This document shows positions 1-4,419 of a stretch of DNA of 8,886 nt, one piece after another. The stretch's first letter is position 1. Each line of letters begins with the position of its first letter. The notes under the pieces were generated by a model. The model was given only the letters and a program-made list of their open reading frames with translations. It was not told the DNA's origin and did no database searches. Source of the stretch: Bacteroidota bacterium (GTDB lineage Bacteria > Bacteroidota > Bacteroidia > NS11-12g > UBA9320); the NCBI GenBank assembly GCA_003485825.1, contig DNHN01000172.1:1-8886 (forward strand). The letters are read 5' to 3'. The position numbers and the translations under genes are program-made.

Positions 1-531
1 AATTAATTGTTTTCTGATTTCTCTAAGTTCTTTAGATACACTTTTATCTAAAAGTTTGTCTTCATGTTTTATGATGATACCCCCTATGATAGTTGGGTCT
101 ACATCATTCGTAAGATCGATATCTGTCTTACCGAGTAAAGTACTTACATAGCTTTTCATAGTAGCTAGTACATCACCAGTAAGCGCAGTAGCCGTAACTA
201 CAGTAGCACTTGCTATCCCTTTCATCTCATTATAAGATGCAATAAAATTAGCAGCAACATTCGCTAACTCACCTTCTCTTCTCTTATCTGCTAATAAGCT
301 TATAAAAGAGCGAGTAGATGTATCCGCGTTGGCAAATACCTTGTTTAATACCGCTTTCTTATCTTCCACTCGTACGATAGGATTATTCAGTAAACTACGC
401 AGCTCTTCCGATTCTGCACAGATGCTTACTATTACCTCCATATCACCTTTCACTGCATCTAACGTATTGTTAGCTGTAGCTAAGTCTAATAGTGACTTCG
501 AGTATCGGGTTGCTATTCTGCTAGTTGCCAT
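1..531 (-). CDS. atpH: ATP synthase F1 subunit delta (OSCP), 3' end cut by window edge
   Basis: Subunit delta links the F1 head to the peripheral stalk (subunit b) of the membrane ATP synthase. The minus-strand frame opens with ATG at 531 and runs without a stop to position 1, giving 177 residues. Family members are about 175 to 185 residues, so only a few are missing. The N-terminus MATSRIATRYSKSLLDLA matches the helical start of delta/OSCP, and the stretch around residues 138-155 (a DPTIIGGIIIK segment) fits the family signature near the C-terminus. It starts 3 bases after the atpF stop, which suggests coupled translation, and no Shine-Dalgarno site is visible. Subunits alpha and gamma would be expected beyond the left edge; that is inference. 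Identification is firm from both sequence and gene order. Confidence 0.95.
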   Translation of the reverse strand, partial: MATSRIATRYSKSLLDLATANNTLDAVKGDMEVIVSICAESEELRSLLNNPIVRVEDKKAVLNKVFANADTSTRSFISLLADKRREGELANVAANFIASYNEMKGIASATVVTATALTGDVLATMKSYVSTLLGKTDIDLTNDVDPTIIGGIIIKHEDKLLDKSVSKELREIRKQLI

Positions 532-534
532 AGA

Positions 535-1029
535 TTAGTTACTTTGTGCTTTACTTAAATGCTCAGCTACTAGAGCTTCTTGTGCATTTGTATCACTTAG
601 TTCTTTTCTAATTACTTTTTCTGCTATTTCTAGTGAAATTTCACCTACTTGCTTTTTGATGTCAGATAGCGCTTGATTTTTCTCTTTCTCTATCTCACCT
701 CTAGCAGCAGCTATAAGTCTGTTTCCCTCTTCTGAAGCTACTGTTTTAGCATCTGAAAGAATTTTTTCTTTCATCTCCTTAGCTTCTTTGAGTATCGTTT
801 CTCTCTCAGCTCTTGCTTCCGCCAATAGGTTCTCGTTCTCAGCTTTGAGCGAGCTCATTTGAGCTTTAGCCTCTTCCGCAGATTTTAGCGATCTTTCAAT
901 AAAGTCTTCTCTTTCTTTCAGTGCCTTCAGTATACCTGACCATGCAAATTTTCGCAAAACGAAAAGCACGGTAAGGAATGCCAACGACATCCAAAACACG
1001 AGACCAATATTTGGTGTTAATAATTCCAT
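535..1029 (-). CDS. atpF: ATP synthase F0 subunit b
   Basis: Subunit b forms the peripheral stalk that holds F1 still against the rotating c ring. The 164-residue product has a short N-terminus (MELLTPNIGLVFWM), one membrane helix at about residues 8-26, then a long charged, alanine-, lysine- and glutamate-rich helix from about 35 to 150 that is typical of the dimeric b coiled coil. The C-terminal part (AEKVIRKEL near 136-144) is the delta-contact region of the family. Length is normal for a bacterial b subunit. The gene lies 55 bases after atpE, the gap holding the hairpin at 1048-1070, and 3 bases before atpH. The ATG at 1029 is preceded by an A/T-only leader without a Shine-Dalgarno site, as is common in Bacteroidota. 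Confidence 0.96.
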   Translation of the reverse strand: MELLTPNIGLVFWMSLAFLTVLFVLRKFAWSGILKALKEREDFIERSLKSAEEAKAQMSSLKAENENLLAEARAERETILKEAKEMKEKILSDAKTVASEEGNRLIAAARGEIEKEKNQALSDIKKQVGEISLEIAEKVIRKELSDTNAQEALVAEHLSKAQSN

Positions 1030-1047
1030 AATTTTAAAAAATATGAA

Positions 1048-1070
1048 GTGGGCGAGTTATCCTCGCCCAC
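1048..1070 (-). terminator. Hairpin with U-rich tail between atpE and atpF; possible partial terminator or mRNA-stabilising stem
   Basis: Read on the minus strand, GTGGGCGAG, a 5-base loop GATAA and CTCGCCCAC form a perfect 9-bp stem with six G-C pairs. The stem begins 14 bases after the atpE stop codon and is followed by TTC, AT and a run of six or more T before the atpF ATG at 1029. This has the shape of an intrinsic terminator, yet it sits inside an operon, so full termination would silence atpF and atpH. I infer either partial read-through or protection of the atpE mRNA 3' end. The hairpin is seen directly; its function is not. Confidence 0.6.
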
Positions 1071-1084
1071 AATTATATTTTTTT

Positions 1085-1330
1085 TTAGCCAGCAAGAGCA
1101 ATCAATAGACAAACGATAATACCGAAGAATGCTGCACCCTCTACAAGAGCCGCTGCTACGATCATGTTTGCACGAATGTCTCCAGAAACCTCAGGCTGAC
1201 GAGCCATAGACTCTAATGCTGAACCACCGATACGACCGATACCAAGACCAGCACCGATAACTGCGATACCTGCTCCGATTCCTGCACCCATTTGTGCGAT
1301 TCCGTCTAATAAAATTGTTAAAAGTTCCAT
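1085..1330 (-). CDS. atpE: ATP synthase F0 subunit c (rotor ring)
   Basis: Subunit c forms the membrane ring that turns as ions pass through F0. The 81-residue product has two membrane helices (about 11-35 and 54-79) joined by the conserved polar loop ARQPE at 43-47. The glycine-rich first helix (GAGIGAGIAVIGAGLGIG) is typical of c-ring packing. The ion-binding carboxylate is Glu64 in AALVEGAAFF. When aligned by eye to sodium-type c subunits such as that of Ilyobacter tartaricus, the glutamine of helix 1 is replaced by Ile31, and the serine and threonine after the glutamate are Gly65 and Ala66, so proton use is inferred. ATG at 1330 is preceded by an A/T-rich leader. The gene sits between atpB and atpF, 62 bases after atpB, and a hairpin follows it. 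Confidence 0.98.
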   Translation of the reverse strand: MELLTILLDGIAQMGAGIGAGIAVIGAGLGIGRIGGSALESMARQPEVSGDIRANMIVAAALVEGAAFFGIIVCLLIALAG

Positions 1331-1392
1331 TACTTTAAATTGTTACTTGTTTTGATTTATATTTATTTAAAAAAATTCTTATTCACTAATTA

Positions 1393-2484
1393 TTAATGCT
1401 CGTGTGCATGCTCTTCTACCGCACTACCTAGGTACAATGCTGATAATAAGGTAAACACGTAAGCTTGTAAAAATGCTACTAAAAGCTCTATACAGAACAT
1501 AAAGATAGAGAATATCACCGAAACGATAGACACTCCATATCCACCTGCAGCACCATACAAGTTATCAAAGATAAATATCAAACTGACGAATGCTAATATA
1601 ATAATGTGTCCCGCAGTGATATTCGCAAACAAACGTAGCATAAGTACTATCGGTTTTGAAAGAAAACCAATAAACTCAATAATAAACATCAATGGAATAG
1701 GCACTTTAAGCCACCAAGGAACTCCAGGAGTCCATAGTATGTGCATCCAGTAATCTTTATTTCCGTTAGCCGCAGTAAGTACAAATGTCATTAAGGCTAG
1801 AACTAACGCTACGGCAATATTTCCTGTCACGTTAAACCCTCCAATAAACGGAATAAGACCCAATAAATTGGCTATCCAAATAAAGAAGAATACGGTCAGT
1901 AAATACGGAAGAAACTTCTCATACTTTTTACCGATAGACGGCTTTGCTATTTCATCCCTTACAAAAACGATAAGTGGCTCCATAGCCGACTGTATCCCTT
2001 TTGGTGCTTGACCTTCTCTTTTAGCATACCCTTTAGCAGCAGCTATAAAGATAATCAGCAACAATATAGAGGTTAAAAATACTCCAGCTACTGCTTTAGT
2101 AATGGAGAAATCCAATGGTTTAGAATAGATGGGCTCGTTCGTCTCTTCTTCATGTCCAACAACTAATTTACCGCCTGCTTCATCTGCATGGTAAATCTTT
2201 TCGTGATCCATTATGTAGCCATTGTGCGCTTCACCACCAGCAAGGTGATGTGAGCTAAACGGACCTACTAAACCTCCATTTTTGCTATCCCAAAGAATGA
2301 TCGGTAATGGGATGTGAAAATTACCAATGTGAATTTCGTGATTATCTAGAACGTGATGTATGATCACATCTCCAGGTACAAAGGTTTCTTCTCCGTGTTT
2401 TTCCTCTCCGCCAGAAGCAATTGCTCCAAAAGACGTCATTAAAACGAGTAAAAGAGCCAAAAATCTGGCTTTCGGTGTGCTCAT
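1393..2484 (-). CDS. atpB: ATP synthase F0 subunit a with signal peptide and exported His-rich N-terminal domain
   Basis: Subunit a provides the proton half-channels next to the c ring. I place the start at the ATG at 2484, giving 363 residues. The frame is open to a TTG at 2517, but the ATG gives a clean signal peptide (MSTPKAR, then a hydrophobic core to about residue 24) and avoids overlap with the upstream gene, leaving 13 bases. Residues 27-125 form a soluble domain with 12 histidines, followed by five or six membrane helices (about 133-150, 196-215, 220-239, 262-275, 290-307, 318-349). The essential arginine is Arg284 in LMLRLFANITAGH. The protein is far longer than the 271-residue E. 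coli subunit; long N-terminal extensions of this kind are common in Bacteroidota. It ends in HAHEH. Since the mature N-terminus is outside, the extension should face the periplasm. Confidence 0.96.
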   Translation of the reverse strand: MSTPKARFLALLLVLMTSFGAIASGGEEKHGEETFVPGDVIIHHVLDNHEIHIGNFHIPLPIILWDSKNGGLVGPFSSHHLAGGEAHNGYIMDHEKIYHADEAGGKLVVGHEEETNEPIYSKPLDFSITKAVAGVFLTSILLLIIFIAAAKGYAKREGQAPKGIQSAMEPLIVFVRDEIAKPSIGKKYEKFLPYLLTVFFFIWIANLLGLIPFIGGFNVTGNIAVALVLALMTFVLTAANGNKDYWMHILWTPGVPWWLKVPIPLMFIIEFIGFLSKPIVLMLRLFANITAGHIIILAFVSLIFIFDNLYGAAGGYGVSIVSVIFSIFMFCIELLVAFLQAYVFTLLSALYLGSAVEEHAHEH

Positions 2485-2497
2485 AAGGTTCTGATAA

Positions 2498-2902
2498 TTA
2501 GCTTGTTGTGTTATCAAGGTTGCTACTTTTTTCGGCCCGCAATTTAGACACTAATTGAGATATTTCAAATATTGTATAAAATAAATATAAAATTAAATAG
2601 AACACGATAAACTCTTTAGACTTTATCTCACTCACCATCAGATATATAGCTAAGAAAACTAAGCATAAAAGCATGCGTATTCCTATAGCTCCCATTATTC
2701 CAGTAAAAAACTGAGAATTAGAATCACTAACCACTGCTCGCTGTGTCTTTAATCCGATCACTATCCCTACTGCATAATAAAACACTAGCGCCAACCAAAA
2801 CCACCACTGCTCCTCATTGCCCTTGCAATAAAAGAAAACCATAAGTGCTACCGCAAAAACGAGTGTCATTGCAGTCAATTTACCTATAAACTTAAAACTC
2901 AT
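2498..2902 (-). CDS. Small four-helix membrane protein of the ATP synthase operon, AtpI-like
   Basis: The 134-residue product has four predicted membrane helices (about 8-25, 33-50, 66-89 and 97-114) and a short charged, serine- and asparagine-rich tail. Size, topology and position just upstream of atpB match the AtpI (ATP synthase I) type of protein, which in other bacteria assists assembly of the c ring. I see no diagnostic motif, so the link rests on context and topology rather than clear sequence identity. The ATG at 2902 lies one base after the stop codon of the preceding AtpZ-type gene, so translation is probably coupled. It could instead be a lineage-specific membrane protein of unknown function. 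Confidence 0.7.
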   Translation of the reverse strand: MSFKFIGKLTAMTLVFAVALMVFFYCKGNEEQWWFWLALVFYYAVGIVIGLKTQRAVVSDSNSQFFTGIMGAIGIRMLLCLVFLAIYLMVSEIKSKEFIVFYLILYLFYTIFEISQLVSKLRAEKSSNLDNTTS

Positions 2903-2903
2903 A

Positions 2904-3101
2904 TTACTTTAGACTTTTTATTAGGATGAATATGACTGCAAATACCGCTATAAATATAGCAACAAGCAAGAAAACTGATTCTAAATTAAGGTAGCTATCC
3001 AAGGCCTTCCCCGCGAAAATGAGCACTAAGGTAATCGCCACCAGCTGAAAGCCGAGTCCAACAAATTTTACAGAGTTATTAGGCCTTGGCTGCTTGGCCA
3101 T
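2904..3101 (-). CDS. AtpZ/AtpI-family small membrane protein (ATPase gene 1 type)
   Basis: The 65-residue product has two membrane helices (about 13-31 and 43-62). The GLGFQL motif at 15-20 followed by a second helix and a basic C-terminus resembles the AtpZ family (Pfam ATPase_gene1), found at the head of many atp operons. In Bacillus, AtpZ acts with AtpI in c-ring assembly or ion supply; the same role here is inference. I chose the ATG at 3101, which encodes MAKQPRPNN. A GTG at 3110 would add three residues. With the ATG the gene overlaps the 3' end of the bactofilin gene by 23 bases in another frame, and its stop is one base before the next start. That packing ties the wall and cytoskeleton genes upstream to the ATP synthase genes downstream. 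Confidence 0.82.
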   Translation of the reverse strand: MAKQPRPNNSVKFVGLGFQLVAITLVLIFAGKALDSYLNLESVFLLVAIFIAVFAVIFILIKSLK

Positions 3102-3486
3102 GTTTAGCACTCGTATCTTTGGTCATAGAGACCGCATTCCCCATAATACAAGAGCCATTAAACTCTCCACCATTTTCTACGACTATTTTCCCCGTTTTGA
3201 TTTCGCCTTTTATCTTACCACTACTTTTGATCAGAAGCAGCTCACTCACATTAAGATTACCATTCACTGAACCACTTAGATCGCAGCTCTTTGCGGTTAC
3301 ATTTCCTACGATCTTGCCACTCACCCCAAGTACACACTTCGATGTGGTAGACACGTCTCCGTGCACCGTCCCATCTATTCTTAGGTCTCCTGCCGAGCTA
3401 AGGTTCCCCTCTATCGTCGTACCCTCTCCTATCACATTAATTGCTGAATTCGTTTGCGGTACTGTTTTTTCCTTTTTACCTAACAT
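3079..3486 (-). CDS. Bactofilin (polymer-forming cytoskeletal protein)
   Basis: Bactofilins assemble without nucleotide into filaments at the inner membrane and place cell-wall enzymes. The 135-residue product has the bactofilin core (DUF583, Pfam PF04519) from about residue 17 to 112. The opening motif is INVIGEGTTIEGNL, followed by GDLRIDGTVHGDV, and the short repeats of small, glycine and hydrophobic residues are those of a right-handed beta helix. Both tails are short, polar and likely disordered, as in the family. ATG at 3486 is preceded by AAGAGG six bases upstream, one of the few Shine-Dalgarno-like sites in the window. The M23 peptidase gene lies 33 bases upstream; pairing of bactofilin with an M23 peptidase is known, for example CcmA and Csd1 in Helicobacter. 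The 3' end overlaps the AtpZ-type gene by 23 bases. Confidence 0.95.
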   Translation of the reverse strand: MLGKKEKTVPQTNSAINVIGEGTTIEGNLSSAGDLRIDGTVHGDVSTTSKCVLGVSGKIVGNVTAKSCDLSGSVNGNLNVSELLLIKSSGKIKGEIKTGKIVVENGGEFNGSCIMGNAVSMTKDTSAKHGQAAKA

Positions 3487-3519
3487 ATGTATCCTCTTAT
3501 TTTAGTTTGCTTGTGTGTT

Positions 3520-4335
3520 TTAAAAATGAATATAATTCTGTGGATTAACTGCCACGCCTCTCTTCCATAGCTCGAAGTGCAAGTGTGGACCAGACGAAAG
3601 CTCTCCTGTATTCCCTACTAAAGCGACCGCATCTCCTGAATTTACAAAGGCACCTTCTTTTTTAAGCAGTACCGCATTGTGTTTGTACACCGATATGAAA
3701 TTATTTGGATGCTGAATAATCAATGTATGCCCTCCACTAGGAGTCCATGCACTAAATATCACCGTCCCTTTCTGGATGGACTTAATCACCTCTTTACTCT
3801 TGGCCGCGATATCTACGGCAAGATGCTTCCTATCTACATTGAAGGTGTCACTGATAACTCCTTTAATCGGTACAAAAAAGTTATAATCATTGGCCGTAGG
3901 CTCTGCTGGCCGAATGTGAGATACAGCGGCTATGGGCTGCTCCACCGCAGCTACTTCTTCCTCTTCAGTCGGACTTTCTACTTCAGTCATATTGACACTT
4001 ACATCTTCTCCGGACAATACCTTTCCTAGCACCTCTGATTGCAGTCTTAGTTGGCCTAAACTAGTTTCCAATGAATCTATCTTTTGAAGCATTTGATACT
4101 GTTCCATACCACTGTACTTCGCACTCTTGGTCGGAAAAAAGTGATTCAGTGGGGTGTACGCCAGCAGCATGTAAATCACTGCTCCAAACAGTAAAAGTCC
4201 TGTACTGGTAAGTATTAAAACATTAAACGGAGTAAGTACCACAGATACCATTTCCTCAAGATTATCGTCTTGCCTGAGGATTATTCTGTACCTATTTCTG
4301 AACTTCGTTGATATTTTTTTTCGTAAAGAACCCAA
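3520..4335 (-). CDS. Membrane-anchored M23 (LytM) family peptidoglycan endopeptidase
   Basis: M23 enzymes are zinc peptidases that cut peptide cross-links in peptidoglycan. The 271-residue product has a basic cytoplasmic start, one membrane helix (about 36-59), a helical segment that may form a coiled coil (77-105), a glutamate-rich linker (118-135) and a C-terminal LytM domain (about 153-268). The zinc and catalytic residues all appear present: His171 and Asp175 in HLAVD, His219 in YKHN, and His251 and His253 in HLHFEL, so the enzyme should be active in the periplasm. The start is a TTG at 4335; the codon two before it is a stop (TAA), so no start lies further upstream. The first ATG at 4251 would remove a conserved-looking segment (RYRIILRQDDNLEE). 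The gene precedes the bactofilin gene, a likely positional partner. Confidence 0.92.
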   Translation of the reverse strand: MGSLRKKISTKFRNRYRIILRQDDNLEEMVSVVLTPFNVLILTSTGLLLFGAVIYMLLAYTPLNHFFPTKSAKYSGMEQYQMLQKIDSLETSLGQLRLQSEVLGKVLSGEDVSVNMTEVESPTEEEEVAAVEQPIAAVSHIRPAEPTANDYNFFVPIKGVISDTFNVDRKHLAVDIAAKSKEVIKSIQKGTVIFSAWTPSGGHTLIIQHPNNFISVYKHNAVLLKKEGAFVNSGDAVALVGNTGELSSGPHLHFELWKRGVAVNPQNYIHF

Positions 4336-4365
4336 CTTTTATCGGTGTTTGCGTCGTTTTTAAAA

Positions 4366-4373
4366 TATTTTTG
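4366..4373 (+). promoter_or_regulatory. Candidate -7 promoter element for porW/sprE and the PBP gene
   Basis: The plus-strand sequence TATTTTTG exactly fits TAnnTTTG. A TTG at 4349-4351 lies 14 bases upstream, shorter than the usual 17 to 23, so the -33 match is weak. Transcription starting near 4380 would leave a leader of about 40 bases before the TTG start at 4420. Confidence 0.42.
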
Positions 4374-4396
4374 CTGACTTAGCAGTTATCTGATTG

Positions 4397-4404
4397 CAAA
4401 GTTA
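4397..4404 (-). promoter_or_regulatory. Candidate -7 promoter element for the M23-bactofilin-atp block
   Basis: The minus-strand sequence TAACTTTG exactly fits the Bacteroidota -7 consensus TAnnTTTG. A start site shortly downstream, near 4390, would leave a leader of about 55 bases before the TTG at 4335. I see no good -33 TTG at the usual distance, which lowers confidence. Confidence 0.45.
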
Positions 4405-4419
4405 ACAAGAAATAAAGAT

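Noticed and set aside
329..538. Short plus-strand open frame over atpH
   Set aside because: It is antisense to the N-terminal coding region of subunit delta, which is well supported.
2485..2517. Longer subunit a start at a TTG, overlapping the upstream gene by 20 bases
   Set aside because: The ATG at 2484 gives a normal signal peptide and a short gap, while the extra residues look like no known N-terminus.
3086..3505. Open frame on the plus strand opposite the bactofilin gene
   Set aside because: It lies wholly antisense to a clear bactofilin gene, and its proline- and serine-rich translation looks like a frame shadow with no recognisable domain.
3679..4029. Open frame on the plus strand opposite the M23 peptidase gene
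   Set aside because: It is antisense to a well-supported gene whose zinc ligands lie in the other strand, and its translation shows no domain or signal.
4254..4279. Inverted repeat CCTCAAG with CTTG-cc-TGAGG
   Set aside because: The right arm is interrupted by two bases and lies inside the M23 coding region, so it is probably chance.
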